Shown: positions 8,108-17,582, counted from the stretch's first letter. The stretch: 64,000 nt of DNA from an uncultured Chitinophaga sp. (GCF_937898475.1 NZ_CALEJS010000016.1:970572-1034571), one strand, 5' to 3'. The notes: generated by a model not told the origin, from the letters alone. Made by a program: numbers and translations.

Positions 8108-9976
8108 ATGTTTCCTTCTTACGATGTAATTGTGGTTGGGGCCGGGCATGCAGGTTGTGAAGCTGCGGCTGCGGCAGCCAATATGGGGTCCAGGGTTTTG
8201 CTGGTTACCATGAACATGCAGACCATTGCCCAGATGAGTTGTAACCCCGCTATGGGCGGTATTGCAAAAGGGCAGATCGTGCGCGAAATAGATGCACTCG
8301 GTGGTTACTCAGGTATCGTTACAGATCAGTCCATGATACAGTTCAGGATGCTGAACAGATCTAAGGGGCCTGCCATGTGGAGCCCCCGCGCACAGAACGA
8401 CCGTATGTTGTTTGCTGCAAAATGGAGGGAAGCATTGGAGCAAACCCCGAATGTGGATTTCTACCAGGATATGGTGAAGGGCCTGCTTGTAAAAGATGGG
8501 AAATGTTACGGTGTTATAACCGGGCTGGGGCATGAGATCAAAGCAAAGTCTGTTGTACTGACCAACGGTACTTTCCTGAACGGCGTTATGCATATCGGCG
8601 ATAAACAATTTGGCGGTGGCCGCGTAGCAGAAAAAGCTGCCACCGGTATTACCGAGCAACTTGTATCGCTGGGTTTTGAAAGCGACCGTTTGAAGACGGG
8701 TACACCTCCCCGTATAGACGGACGCAGTCTGGACTACTCCAAAATGGAGGAACAAAAAGGAGACCAAGAGATCGTCGGGTTCTCCTATATGGATGTTGAA
8801 AAAATTACTCCGCAGCAACAACGCAGCTGCTGGATCACTTATACCAGTGCCGATGTACATGAGGCACTGAAAACCGGGTTCGACAGATCGCCCATGTTCC
8901 AGGGAAGGATACAAGGAGTGGGGCCCAGGTATTGCCCAAGTATTGAAGACAAGATCAATCGCTTTGCCGAAAGAGAAAGGCACCAGCTATTCGTGGAGCC
9001 CGAAGGTTGGAGCACAGTGGAAATATATGTGAATGGTTTTTCTACCTCCCTTCCGGAAGATGTGCAATACAAAGCCCTCCAGATGGTACCCGGTTTTGAA
9101 AACTGCAGAATGTTCAGACCAGGTTACGCAATAGAGTATGATTATTTTCCACCTACCCAATTGCAGTTCTCGCTGGAAACAAAAAGAATGGAAAACCTGT
9201 TCTTTGCAGGGCAAATAAATGGTACCACCGGTTATGAAGAGGCAGCCTGCCAGGGGTTGATTGCCGGTATGAATGCACACCTCAAAGCACATAACCAGGA
9301 ACCTTTTGTACTGAAAAGAAGTGAAGCTTACATCGGGGTACTGATAGATGACCTGATCAATAAAGGAACAGAAGAACCTTATCGTATGTTCACTTCAAGG
9401 GCTGAGTTCAGAACATTGCTCCGCCAGGATAATGCCGACCTCCGGCTTACGGAAAGAAGTTATCGTTTGGGCCTTGCCTCACAGGAAAGGATGGAAAAAG
9501 TGCAGACCAAAAAAGAAGGTGTGGAAAAAGTAAAAGCCATCCTGAAAGAAATGCCGCTGGACCCGGAAGATATTAATAACCTGCTGACCGAAAAAAATTC
9601 TGCGCCGCTTAGTCAACGACAAAAAGCCATGCAAATACTTTTGCGCCCGGCGATGGATATTTTTTCAATGAAGGAGCAGGTAACTAAAGTAAATCAGGCG
9701 CTGAAAGATTTTTCAAGAGAAATATTGGAACAGGCAGAGATCCAGATCAAGTATGAAGTATACATTGAAAAGGAAAATGAACTGGTGAAAAAAATGAGCC
9801 AGCTGGAAGACCTGGTGATCCCGGATAGTTTTGATTATAGCAAACTGGTTTCATTAAGTTCAGAAGCACGGCAGAAATTTAATAAGATCCGTCCGCGTAC
9901 CTTGGGTCAGGCCAGCCGCATCAGCGGGGTCAACCCAAGCGATGTACAAATACTCATGGTGTACATGGGCCGATAG
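8108..9976 (+). CDS. mnmG: tRNA uridine-5-carboxymethylaminomethyl modification enzyme MnmG
   Basis: MnmG (GidA) with MnmE and folate makes the 5-carboxymethylaminomethyl group on the wobble uridine of several tRNAs. The 622-residue protein starts MFPSYDVIVVGAGHAGCEAA; the FAD dinucleotide-binding GxGxxG is at residues 11-16. The signature SCNPAMGGIAKGQIVREIDA follows near residue 46, and the second signature GTPPRIDGRSLD lies near residue 200. The C-terminal helical part used to bind MnmE is present, and the length equals the usual 620-630. The frame is open 91 codons further upstream, but that extension lies in the gene-free region, is unlike the family and runs through the parS site, so the ATG at 8108 is chosen. 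A TAATTTTG -7 box at 8079 supports this. A good terminator follows at 9997. Confidence 0.97.
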   Translation: MFPSYDVIVVGAGHAGCEAAAAAANMGSRVLLVTMNMQTIAQMSCNPAMGGIAKGQIVREIDALGGYSGIVTDQSMIQFRMLNRSKGPAMWSPRAQNDRMLFAAKWREALEQTPNVDFYQDMVKGLLVKDGKCYGVITGLGHEIKAKSVVLTNGTFLNGVMHIGDKQFGGGRVAEKAATGITEQLVSLGFESDRLKTGTPPRIDGRSLDYSKMEEQKGDQEIVGFSYMDVEKITPQQQRSCWITYTSADVHEALKTGFDRSPMFQGRIQGVGPRYCPSIEDKINRFAERERHQLFVEPEGWSTVEIYVNGFSTSLPEDVQYKALQMVPGFENCRMFRPGYAIEYDYFPPTQLQFSLETKRMENLFFAGQINGTTGYEEAACQGLIAGMNAHLKAHNQEPFVLKRSEAYIGVLIDDLINKGTEEPYRMFTSRAEFRTLLRQDNADLRLTERSYRLGLASQERMEKVQTKKEGVEKVKAILKEMPLDPEDINNLLTEKNSAPLSQRQKAMQILLRPAMDIFSMKEQVTKVNQALKDFSREILEQAEIQIKYEVYIEKENELVKKMSQLEDLVIPDSFDYSKLVSLSSEARQKFNKIRPRTLGQASRISGVNPSDVQILMVYMGR

Positions 9977-9996
9977 AAAATTTTAATATCCGGTAT

Positions 9997-10033
9997 AAAA
10001 AAAGGGGAAGGTTACAAAACTTTCCCTTTTTTT
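9997..10033 (+). terminator. Rho-independent terminator after mnmG
   Basis: A 14-bp stem forms between AAAAAAAGGGGAAG (9997-10010) and CTTTCCCTTTTTTT (10020-10033) with one G-U pair, ending in seven T. It is about 20 bases after the mnmG stop codon and may work in both directions. Confidence 0.85.
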
Positions 10034-10371
10034 ATGGCTGTTAAAGCCACTTTAGTTTAAGCATATGGTTTTCAGTATTTTATATAGAAAAATATCGACC
10101 CCATTATCGCCTCAAATTTCAACGATCTGCCGGTTGGTAAACCACTGATATCAAAACAGGGTACTCGCGCAAAAACAGGCCTTAAAATGCGTTTTTCGGA
10201 AGAACCCTCTTTTTTTGTTAAAAAGTGTGGAGAAAAGCAACGCTTTTTAACATCTACCCGTAAATACTATACCTGATTATGATAAAACGGATATAACTTT
10301 ATATTCGTGAACAATGAAAGGGAGTTGCTACTTTGCGGGGGTCAGGATTATAATCAGGTAACAGACTATTC
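10034..10371. other. AT-rich gene-free stretch upstream of the sigma factor
   Basis: These 338 bases hold no gene. They contain one inverted repeat, GTTAAAAAG (10217-10225) with CTTTTTAAC (10243-10251), and presumably the promoter of the sigma factor gene; TATATTCG at 10310 resembles a -7 box with one mismatch, without a matching -33 element. Confidence 0.45.
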
Positions 10372-10923
10372 GTGCACGAACTGAACTACCTTATTGAAGG
10401 CTGCCGGGAATGGAACCGGAACAGCCAGGAATTATTGTACCGGCAATTCTATGGATATGCCATGAGCATTGCTTTGCGTTATGCACAGAATAAAGAAGAG
10501 GCTGTAGAAATTTTAAATGATGGATTTCTGAAAATATTTCAACACATTAAAGAATTTGATACGAATCGTCCCTTTAAGAGCTGGTTGGCCAAGATAATGG
10601 TAAACACGGCTATCGACCATCTGCGCAGCAAGAAAAAAATTTCCTTTACAGAAGACATCGAAAAAGTATATGATCTTGGTATGGATGATAATGCCATGGA
10701 CAAGCTGTCTTATGACGAGCTGCTGGTCCTGGTGCAATCTTTACCACCCGCCTATCGTACTGTATTTAACCTCTACGTGATGGAGGGATATCAGCACCAG
10801 GAAATAGCTGATCAATTGGGTATATCTGAAGGGACGTCTAAATCCAATTTATTTAAAGCGAAAAAATTATTAAAAGAGAAAATAGAAAAAGCAAGTAGTT
10901 ACAAGAATACGCTAAAAACCTGA
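10372..10923 (+). CDS. ECF-type RNA polymerase sigma factor
   Basis: This 183-residue protein is a sigma-70 factor of the extracytoplasmic-function group. Region 2 spans about residues 20-90, with DGFLKIFQHIKEFD and FKSWLAKIMVNTAIDHLR being the promoter-melting and -10 recognition helices. Region 4 spans about 120-175 with the helix-turn-helix QEIADQLGISEGTSKSNLFKAK. The start is a GTG at 10372; there is no in-frame ATG before region 2, so a normal-length protein requires it. The next gene, 26 bases downstream, encodes a membrane protein that is probably its regulator. This arrangement of an ECF factor followed by a membrane-anchored beta-barrel protein is common in Bacteroidota and suggests control by an envelope signal. 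The regulon is unknown. Confidence 0.92.
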   Translation: MHELNYLIEGCREWNRNSQELLYRQFYGYAMSIALRYAQNKEEAVEILNDGFLKIFQHIKEFDTNRPFKSWLAKIMVNTAIDHLRSKKKISFTEDIEKVYDLGMDDNAMDKLSYDELLVLVQSLPPAYRTVFNLYVMEGYQHQEIADQLGISEGTSKSNLFKAKKLLKEKIEKASSYKNTLKT

Positions 10924-10949
10924 AGACCTGCAGAAGGTCTGCGACTAAA

Positions 10950-12281
10950 ATGAGTGACGCGTTTGATAAAAAGTTTCGTGAAAAGTTGAGTGAAGGTGAT
11001 ATTCCATTTGATGCGGATGCATGGAAGAAGATGGAAAAAAAACTGGATGCGCTCAATGAGGATGGCTATTCCGGAAGATCTTTCTGGAGATGGCTGACTC
11101 CTTTATTGTTATTATTGCTGGGAACCGGCGCCTTCTTCTGGTGGCGCAGTTCCACATCAATCGATCATCCGTCACCGGCGGCTTCATCCAATAACACAAG
11201 CACGGTACCGCAACAACAAACACCCGTTAAAACGCAGGGAGATACGCCTGAAGAAAAAGCAAACACAAATACTACAGATCAAAGCAAACAGCCAGCAGCC
11301 GTTGTTCGGGGAGAAGAGCAGCAGGCTGCTTCATCATCCGAAATGCCGAAGACAAATAAGTCTGCCACTCCTGCTCATGAAGAAACAGCCGCAGCAAAAC
11401 ATCACACACCATCACCACTGGTTGACCGCACAAAACAGCCGGCAGATCCTGTGTTATCTTATCCCGTAAATGCAAAGGAACAGTACACAGCTACCGGGGC
11501 GGAAAGAACAGGTGCAACGAAAACGGCAGGCGGGCAGGATAATATATTGCAACTACTCGCAACGCTTCAACCCAAAGAAGAGCAGCTATCAACAAACATT
11601 AAAGGTAATGGTCGCAGTCCCCTTAAACAAAGCGTGCAGCCGGCGGATGAGAAGACGAAGGAGAAAAAGGAATTGCCGTCCCGGAAAGGTTTGAGTTTAA
11701 CACTGACCGGCGGACCGGTATATAATGTGGCGCCTTCCCTGCAGTATGGCCGTTTGGGCGTGGATGGCGGATTGTTGCTGAGTTACCATGTGAATAACCG
11801 CTGGGCATTTACCACCGGCGCAATATATAGTCAGAAACCATATGGCGGAACCTGGAGAGATTACGGCGTACTTAAAAACTGGGCGCCGCCGGATCCCTAT
11901 CATGTGATCAGGAAAATTGATGCGAACTGTGGCGTGCTGGATGTGCCTGTTAATATTAACTATGCTTTTATGAACAGGCCCAATTATACGCTGAGCGCAA
12001 CGGCAGGTCTTTCCAGCTACCTGATGCTGAAAGAAAAATATACTTATAAATACCAGAGCGGCTGGGATAGCGATAAAGAACTTACCAACGCTAACCAGCA
12101 CTACCTGGCAGTATTAAACCTGGCCTTTACTTACCAGTTCCCCTTGAACAACAACATGTCGCTCGGCATACAGCCCTTTACTAAAATACCGCTCCGGTCT
12201 GTTGGCTATGGCGAGGTAAGGCTATACTCAACCGGGGTAATGTTACAGCTGAATTTCAACAGTGCAGGACATAAGCGGTAG
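10950..12281 (+). CDS. Membrane-anchored protein with C-terminal outer-membrane beta-barrel-like domain
   Basis: This 443-residue protein has three parts. Residues 1-45 are cytosolic and charged (MSDAFDKKFREKLSEGDIPF), similar to the start of Bacteroidota anti-sigma-like proteins. A single membrane helix follows at about 48-66 (WLTPLLLLLLGTGAFFWW). Residues 70-245 are a long Thr/Gln/Pro/Ala-rich disordered linker. Residues 250-443 look like an outer-membrane beta-barrel of the PorT type, with alternating aromatic strands and a last strand ending VMLQLNFN. It lies 26 bases after the ECF sigma factor. The shape suggests a trans-envelope regulator that holds the sigma factor at the inner membrane while its C-terminus sits in or near the outer membrane, but this is inference; no known signal is visible. 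Confidence 0.72.
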   Translation: MSDAFDKKFREKLSEGDIPFDADAWKKMEKKLDALNEDGYSGRSFWRWLTPLLLLLLGTGAFFWWRSSTSIDHPSPAASSNNTSTVPQQQTPVKTQGDTPEEKANTNTTDQSKQPAAVVRGEEQQAASSSEMPKTNKSATPAHEETAAAKHHTPSPLVDRTKQPADPVLSYPVNAKEQYTATGAERTGATKTAGGQDNILQLLATLQPKEEQLSTNIKGNGRSPLKQSVQPADEKTKEKKELPSRKGLSLTLTGGPVYNVAPSLQYGRLGVDGGLLLSYHVNNRWAFTTGAIYSQKPYGGTWRDYGVLKNWAPPDPYHVIRKIDANCGVLDVPVNINYAFMNRPNYTLSATAGLSSYLMLKEKYTYKYQSGWDSDKELTNANQHYLAVLNLAFTYQFPLNNNMSLGIQPFTKIPLRSVGYGEVRLYSTGVMLQLNFNSAGHKR

Positions 12282-12328
12282 GTTGGCAGGCATATTTTTT
12301 CTATATTAGTATAGAAACGTTATGATCT

Positions 12329-13477
12329 ATGCGTCAACTACTCCTTGCCACCAGCGCCCTGCTGATACCCGGCATGCTGCTTGCACAGGATTCCCTTAAA
12401 CAGGACAGCATGCAATACCTGCTGATAGGGACTTACACCAAAAAGCAAAGTGAAGGGATCTATGTGTATACGTTCAATACCCAAAGCGGTGAATTGAAAT
12501 ATGTAAGTACTGCCAAAGGTGTGGATAACCCTTCCTATCTCGTAGTTGCTCCCGATCAAAAACATGTGTATTCAGTAAATGAATCAAACGGCGACAGAAC
12601 CGGAAGTGTGAGCGCTTTTGAACTGGACCATAGTACAGGTCAGCTGCAATTTATAAATAAACAACCCTCCGGCGGAGACGGTCCCTGCTATGTTAATACA
12701 GACGGGGATGGAACACATGTGGTGGCAGGCAATTATGCCAGTGGCAGCTTGTCTGTACTCCCGGTTCAGCCTGACGGAAAGCTGGGTGCACCGCTGCAAA
12801 CCATACAGCATACCGGTTCCGGTGTAAATAAAGAACGGCAGGAAAAACCGCATGTACATTGTGTGGAGTTTTCGCCGGATCACCAGTTTTTGTTTGTGTC
12901 CGATTTGGGTATTGATAAGATCGGCATCTATAAGTACGATCCTTCATCACCTTTACTGCTGCAGGAAGCAAGCCCTTCTTATGCAGCACTGCCGCCAGGC
13001 GCTGGTCCGCGGCACCTTACGTTCCATCCCGGTGGTAAATGGGCTTACCTGGTACATGAGCTGGATGGTAAGTTAACGGCTTTCCGTTATGATGAAGGTA
13101 AGCTGACGCCCATACAAACCGTGTCTACTTTACCGGAAGCATTTAAGGGAACCATATCCGGCGCGGATATACATGTATCGCCGGATGGAAAATTTTTGTA
13201 TGCCTCCAACCGGGGAACGCTCAACAACATTGTATACTATGCCATAGATAATAAAAGCGGGAAGCTGCAAAGAAAAGGACAACAATCTACCAAAGGCAAA
13301 ACCCCACGTAATTTCATGATAGATCCATCCGGTAATTTCCTGCTGGCAGCTAACCAGGATACAGACAATATAGTTGTGTTCAAACGTAACAAGGTAAATG
13401 GCTCATTCAAAGCAACCGGCCAGGAGATCAATATTTCCATGCCGGTATGTTTAAAAATGGTGGCGGTACAACATTAG
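12329..13477 (+). CDS. Lactonase-family seven-bladed beta-propeller protein, exported
   Basis: This 382-residue protein belongs to the lactonase family related to 6-phosphogluconolactonase YbhE and muconate-cyclising enzymes. An N-terminal signal peptide is seen (cleavage likely after MLLA at residue 19). The propeller starts LLIGTYTKKQSEGIYVYTF and shows repeated blade edges such as NPSYLVVAPDQKHVYSVNE, GPRHLTFHPGGKWAYLVHE and ISGADIHVSPDGKFLYASNR. The signal peptide puts it in the periplasm, so a role in the cytosolic pentose phosphate pathway is unlikely; many such Bacteroidota proteins have unknown substrates. It follows the sigma/regulator pair on the same strand with a 47-base gap and may or may not share its transcript. 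Confidence 0.85.
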   Translation: MRQLLLATSALLIPGMLLAQDSLKQDSMQYLLIGTYTKKQSEGIYVYTFNTQSGELKYVSTAKGVDNPSYLVVAPDQKHVYSVNESNGDRTGSVSAFELDHSTGQLQFINKQPSGGDGPCYVNTDGDGTHVVAGNYASGSLSVLPVQPDGKLGAPLQTIQHTGSGVNKERQEKPHVHCVEFSPDHQFLFVSDLGIDKIGIYKYDPSSPLLLQEASPSYAALPPGAGPRHLTFHPGGKWAYLVHELDGKLTAFRYDEGKLTPIQTVSTLPEAFKGTISGADIHVSPDGKFLYASNRGTLNNIVYYAIDNKSGKLQRKGQQSTKGKTPRNFMIDPSGNFLLAANQDTDNIVVFKRNKVNGSFKATGQEINISMPVCLKMVAVQH

Positions 13478-13519
13478 GCATACAGGTATGGCATAGCTTT
13501 TTCGGGATAGTAATTAAAA

Positions 13520-13915
13520 ATGCTGCGTATGAAAAGTAAGCAACCGAAACCAGGCCAGAAGGTTCCACGTGAAAAGGAACAGGCAGACAAGCCACTACCA
13601 CCGAAGATAGACGAGCTGGAGGAGAAAAGAGACAAGACCTTTCCGGGTTATCCCGTTTATCCACCCGGAGAAGATATCATGAACCGGGGAGAAAAGGAAG
13701 ATCTGGATGTGGAAAACCTTTCCCGAAGCGACAGGGGAAAGGGGCATAAACATTCCCCACAAAAACCACCGGCTCCGGATGAAGAAGAAGGACTGGACGT
13801 TCCTGGCGCAGAACTGGATAACAGTAATGAAGAGATCGGGAATGAAGACGAGGAAAATAACTTCTACAGTCTGGGTGGCGACCGTCATGAAGACCTGGAA
13901 GAAGATCCGTCATAA
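13520..13915 (+). CDS. Acidic disordered protein conserved in the phylum, unknown function
   Basis: I do not know a function for this 131-residue protein. It has a basic N-terminus (MLRMKSKQPKPGQKVPREKE) and then a strongly acidic, proline-rich chain with segments FPGYPVYPPGEDIMNRG near residue 43 and ENNFYSLGGDRHEDLEED at the end. I recall very similar short proteins, ending in the same YSLGGD..HEDLEED pattern, in Chitinophagaceae and related families, which supports a real gene. There is no signal peptide or membrane helix. The alternative ATG three codons in is equally possible. Its end overlaps the end of the convergent cardiolipin synthase gene by six bases. Confidence 0.75.
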   Translation: MLRMKSKQPKPGQKVPREKEQADKPLPPKIDELEEKRDKTFPGYPVYPPGEDIMNRGEKEDLDVENLSRSDRGKGHKHSPQKPPAPDEEEGLDVPGAELDNSNEEIGNEDEENNFYSLGGDRHEDLEEDPS

Positions 13916-15388
13916 CAAGGGTGTTAACAACCTGCAGAGGGCATCTATAAATTTTTCAAACAATGACCGGTTTTTCCAGGACCGGCGGGTGATGAGTGTT
14001 GCATCTTCGAGGTCCTTCTCAAAGGCATCCTGCAGCTCCTTTACTACCAGTCGATCATACATGATAATGGCAATTTCAAAATTGAGATAGAAGCTGCGAT
14101 TATCGAGATTGACCGTACCAACAATCGCCAGGTTGTCATCTATGATCATGGTCTTTGCATGTATAAATCCCTTTTCGTAAAAGTAGATCTTTACACCTGC
14201 ATCCAGCATGGGTTTTATGAATGACTGAGCGGCATGTTGTACAAAGAAGGAGTCGCCACGTTTGGGAAGTAAAAGTTCTACATCTTTTCCTGCCAGCGCG
14301 GCCATTTGCAGCGCGCTTAACAATTGTTCATTGGGAATGAAGTAAGGATTGCTGATGCGGATGCGTCGCCTTGCTACATTGATGGCCATCAGTATGCTCT
14401 GCATGGCCATGGGCCATTGTGAGTCGGGTCCGCTGGCAACAATATCTGTAAAGCAGTTTGCTGTAAATTCTGCACGGCGAAAGTACGGGAAAGCAAAAGG
14501 AAAACTTTCTTTGCTGCAGTAACGGTAGCTCATCATGAATTGCAGCTGCAGCTGGTTCACCACATCGCCTTCCAGCTGCAGATGTGTATCCCGCCAGTAT
14601 ACTTCGTTGTGGCCGTTGTTGATGTAGCGCTCATCCATATTGATGCCACCGGTAAAACCAATCTTTCCATCAATCACAATGATCTTGCGGTGATTGCGGT
14701 AGTTGGCGTTCAGGTAAAAGTCAACCAGCACCGGTGAAAAGGCATATACTTCTGCGCCGTGTTCTTTAAGACGTTTGGTGATGGGGCCCATGTGATCGCA
14801 GCCAAGATCATCATAAATAAAACGCACTTCCACACCGGCTTTCAGCTTTTCTATCAGGATATCCACCACGGCATTGCCAATGCTGTCTACCGCGAAAATG
14901 TAATATTCCATGTGAATGTGATGCTCTGCATTACGCAGGGCATCCATGACTGCAGGAAATTTCTGCTCTCCGTTGATCAGTACTTTTGCACGGTTATTTT
15001 TAGTAAGCAGTGAATGCATGGTGTTTAACAACATGGCCGAGACCTCCTGCTTGCTTGCTACCTGCTGTCGCAGCTCTACCTGCATCTGTTCTATCTCGGG
15101 GCGCTTGTTTTCCCAGTATCGCAGCATCAATGTTTCATCCCGTGTACCTTTCAACGTGAAACGCTTTCTTTTGCGGAGGTCGCGCCCCAGGTAATAATAC
15201 ACGATCAATCCCAGGAGCGGAACAAAAATCAGCAGCAGGATATAGCCCATGGCCTTGATGGGATTGCGGTTCTCCAGCAGTATGGTGCCTACCACACCGA
15301 TGAAGGAGAGCAACACCAGTACAATACTGATGATCTTTATTACCAGGTGCCAGTTGGTTTCCTTCAGTAAGCTCAGAATGGTAAACAC
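13910..15388 (-). CDS. cls: Cardiolipin synthase, phospholipase D family
   Basis: Cardiolipin synthase joins two phosphatidylglycerol molecules to make cardiolipin at the inner membrane. The 492-residue protein has two N-terminal membrane helices (about 15-36 and 44-68, the second ending LIVYYYLGRD) and two phospholipase D HKD motifs: H233/K235/D240 in NHRKIIVIDGKIGFTGG and H410/K412/D417 in IHAKTMIIDDNLAIVGT. Both motifs are intact, so the enzyme should be active. The length matches bacterial ClsA-type enzymes (about 480-510). It stands alone, transcribed leftward, and overlaps the 3' end of the acidic-protein gene by six bases. Which of the several Cls subtypes it equals cannot be told without comparison. 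Confidence 0.93.
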   Translation of the reverse strand: MFTILSLLKETNWHLVIKIISIVLVLLSFIGVVGTILLENRNPIKAMGYILLLIFVPLLGLIVYYYLGRDLRKRKRFTLKGTRDETLMLRYWENKRPEIEQMQVELRQQVASKQEVSAMLLNTMHSLLTKNNRAKVLINGEQKFPAVMDALRNAEHHIHMEYYIFAVDSIGNAVVDILIEKLKAGVEVRFIYDDLGCDHMGPITKRLKEHGAEVYAFSPVLVDFYLNANYRNHRKIIVIDGKIGFTGGINMDERYINNGHNEVYWRDTHLQLEGDVVNQLQLQFMMSYRYCSKESFPFAFPYFRRAEFTANCFTDIVASGPDSQWPMAMQSILMAINVARRRIRISNPYFIPNEQLLSALQMAALAGKDVELLLPKRGDSFFVQHAAQSFIKPMLDAGVKIYFYEKGFIHAKTMIIDDNLAIVGTVNLDNRSFYLNFEIAIIMYDRLVVKELQDAFEKDLEDATLITRRSWKNRSLFEKFIDALCRLLTPLL

Positions 15389-15422
15389 GGATTGAAAGGT
15401 ATTATACAGATAAAGATAAAGC

Positions 15423-16724
15423 TTATTTGGTATCCCTGTCTATATAGGAAGTATGCCTGGTATCTCTTATCAACACGTATACGATCAGGGAGATAAAAAT
15501 GCATAAGGTAATGTACCAGTAGTACCAGGGCTCGTTGCCAATGTGTTTAAAATAGAGGGCTATATATTCTGCCGTACCGCCAAATATGGCTACCGTGAGG
15601 GCATAAGGTAAACCTACGCCCAGGGCCCTTATTTCGGCAGGGAAGAGCTCTGCTTTAACAACGGCATTGATAGCGGTGTAGCCGCTTACGATCAGCAGTG
15701 CTGCCTGTATCAGTAAAAATGCGCTGATGGCAGAAGTGGTATGACTGAGTGTGGTTAATATGGGAACGGTGAACAGGGTACCTGATATACCAAAGCCGAT
15801 CAGTAAAGGTTTGCGCCCGTATTTATCTGATAGCATACCAAACAAAGGCTGCAGGCAGGCGTAGATGAGCATAAGTATAAAAACAATAAGCGTTGATTGC
15901 TCCTTGCTGAGATGCACCGTATTCACCAGGAATTTCTGCATGTAGGTAGTATAGGTATAGAATGCCAGCGTGCCGCCCATGGTAAGGCCGATTACAGTAA
16001 GTACGGCGCGGGGGTGTTGTCTGATCAGCACGGCCAGGGAACCGCGTTCCGACTTCTGTTCATCAAGCCTGACAGATTCCTGCATATTGCGGCGCATATA
16101 AAGCACCACCAAAGCCAGCAGTGCGCCAATAAAGAAAGGTATGCGCCATCCCCACTCGGTGAGCTGGGCGGGACTAAGAAATATTTTCTGCAGCAGCAAT
16201 TGGATACCCAGGGCGATGAGCTGACCACCGATGAGGGTAACATACTGGAAGCTGGAAAAGAATCCCCGCTTTTCAGGGGTGGCAATCTCGCTCAGGTAAG
16301 TGGCAGAGGTGCCGTATTCGCCACCAACGCTCAGGCCTTGTAACAAACGTGCGAGTAATAAAAGGATGGGAGCGAGGATACCAATGGTTTTGTAGCCCGG
16401 TGTAAGGCCTATCATGAGTGAACCCAGTGACATTAACAGCACAGAAAGGGTCATGGCAGCCTTACGGCCCTTACGGTCTGCAATACGCCCGAACAGCCAG
16501 CCGCCAATGGGCCGCATCAGGAATCCTACGGCGAAAATAGCGGCGGTATTGAGCAGCTTTGCGGTATCGTTCCCATCCGGGAAAAAGACGGGAGCAAAGT
16601 ACAGGGTAAAGGCTGCGTAGGCGTACCAGTCGTACCATTCTACCAGGTTGCCTGCAGAACCGGTGATGATGGCTTTCAGCCGCCAGGCGGTATTGTGTTG
16701 CGTGGAAGGAGCGGTGTTTATCAT
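15423..16724 (-). CDS. MHS-family major facilitator transporter
   Basis: This 433-residue inner-membrane protein is a major facilitator of the metabolite:H+ symporter (MHS) branch that includes alpha-ketoglutarate permease KgtP, ShiA and ProP. Signs are the first helix ITGSAGNLVEWYDWYAYAA, the loop motif GRIADRKGRKAAM after helix 2, and GLSVGGEYGTSATYLSE in helix 5, with about twelve hydrophobic segments. The frame is open 160 codons further upstream, but that part reads through the rpiA promoter and looks non-coding, so the ATG at 16724 giving MINTAPSTQH is chosen. A TATTTTTG -7 box on this strand lies at 16752-16759. It is divergent from rpiA. The substrate is probably a carboxylate or a compatible solute, not resolvable by eye. 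Confidence 0.9.
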   Translation of the reverse strand: MINTAPSTQHNTAWRLKAIITGSAGNLVEWYDWYAYAAFTLYFAPVFFPDGNDTAKLLNTAAIFAVGFLMRPIGGWLFGRIADRKGRKAAMTLSVLLMSLGSLMIGLTPGYKTIGILAPILLLLARLLQGLSVGGEYGTSATYLSEIATPEKRGFFSSFQYVTLIGGQLIALGIQLLLQKIFLSPAQLTEWGWRIPFFIGALLALVVLYMRRNMQESVRLDEQKSERGSLAVLIRQHPRAVLTVIGLTMGGTLAFYTYTTYMQKFLVNTVHLSKEQSTLIVFILMLIYACLQPLFGMLSDKYGRKPLLIGFGISGTLFTVPILTTLSHTTSAISAFLLIQAALLIVSGYTAINAVVKAELFPAEIRALGVGLPYALTVAIFGGTAEYIALYFKHIGNEPWYYWYITLCIFISLIVYVLIRDTRHTSYIDRDTK

Positions 16725-16832
16725 GGAATATTTTTGAACCGGGAAGAAGGTCAAAAATAAACGCTTTTTATATAAATTATCAGGATGTGGGCTGTTCTTG
16801 TATCTTCGCAACAGATCAATATCAGTTATACT

Positions 16833-17516
16833 ATGCAGGATACCATTACAAATGCCAAAAAGGTGGCAGGAGAAAAAGCGGCGGAGCTGATCCGTCCGGG
16901 AATGGTGGTTGGTCTCGGAACCGGGTCTACCGCCTACTGGGCCATACAAAAAATTGGATCCATGGTGAAGCAGGGACTGGATATCAGGGCCATTGCCACC
17001 TCTGAAGCATCGGCCCGGCTGGCGGGTGATCTGGGTATACCGCTGACCACCTTTGCAGCAACGCAGCACATAGATATGGATATTGACGGGGCAGATGAAA
17101 TAAGTGAAAAACTGGATGTCATTAAAGGCGGCGGCGGCGCCCTGCTGCGTGAAAAAATAGTAGCCTATCATAGCCGGCAGCTGGTGATCATAGCAGATGA
17201 GCATAAGTATGTACCTGTGCTTGGAAAGTTTCCGCTGGCAGTAGAAGTGATCCCATTTGGCTGGGAAATCACCCGGGTTAAGCTGGAAAGCCTGGGATGT
17301 AAGCCGGAGTTAAGAAAGAAAGACGGCAAGATATTTATCACAGATAACGGGAACTACATTATTGATTGCGCTTTTGGCACCATAAAGGATCCCGCAGCTG
17401 TGAATGCAGCCATTGATGATATTCCTGGTGTGGTAGAATCAGGATTGTTTGTACAGATGGCGCATACAGTAGTGCTGGGCTTTGAGGATGGCAGCACAAA
17501 AATACTCCAGCGGTAA
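16833..17516 (+). CDS. rpiA: Ribose-5-phosphate isomerase A
   Basis: RpiA interconverts ribose-5-phosphate and ribulose-5-phosphate in the pentose phosphate pathway. The 227-residue protein has the expected motifs: GLGTGSTAYWAI near residue 29 for phosphate binding, DIDGADEI near residue 85 holding the catalytic aspartates, and KGGGGALLREKI near residue 98 with the catalytic glutamate. The start ATG at 16833 gives the normal N-terminus (MQDTITNAKKVAGEKAAE); an upstream GTG-type extension of 16 codons is not family-like. TATCTTCG at 16801 resembles a -7 box with one mismatch. A good hairpin terminator follows at 17583. Confidence 0.96.
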   Translation: MQDTITNAKKVAGEKAAELIRPGMVVGLGTGSTAYWAIQKIGSMVKQGLDIRAIATSEASARLAGDLGIPLTTFAATQHIDMDIDGADEISEKLDVIKGGGGALLREKIVAYHSRQLVIIADEHKYVPVLGKFPLAVEVIPFGWEITRVKLESLGCKPELRKKDGKIFITDNGNYIIDCAFGTIKDPAAVNAAIDDIPGVVESGLFVQMAHTVVLGFEDGSTKILQR

Positions 17517-17582
17517 AGCTGAGCAGCACAGTTATAACGTGAATGCCTGTTTGAAAATAAAATAGCAGTATATTTTTTACTG

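Noticed and set aside
13561..13576. Third parS-like site GGTTCCACGTGAAAAG
   Set aside because: Twelve of 16 bases match, but it is inside a coding region and both ends of the palindrome are broken.
15897..16343. 148-codon frame inside the MHS transporter gene
   Set aside because: Antisense shadow of a clear transporter gene.
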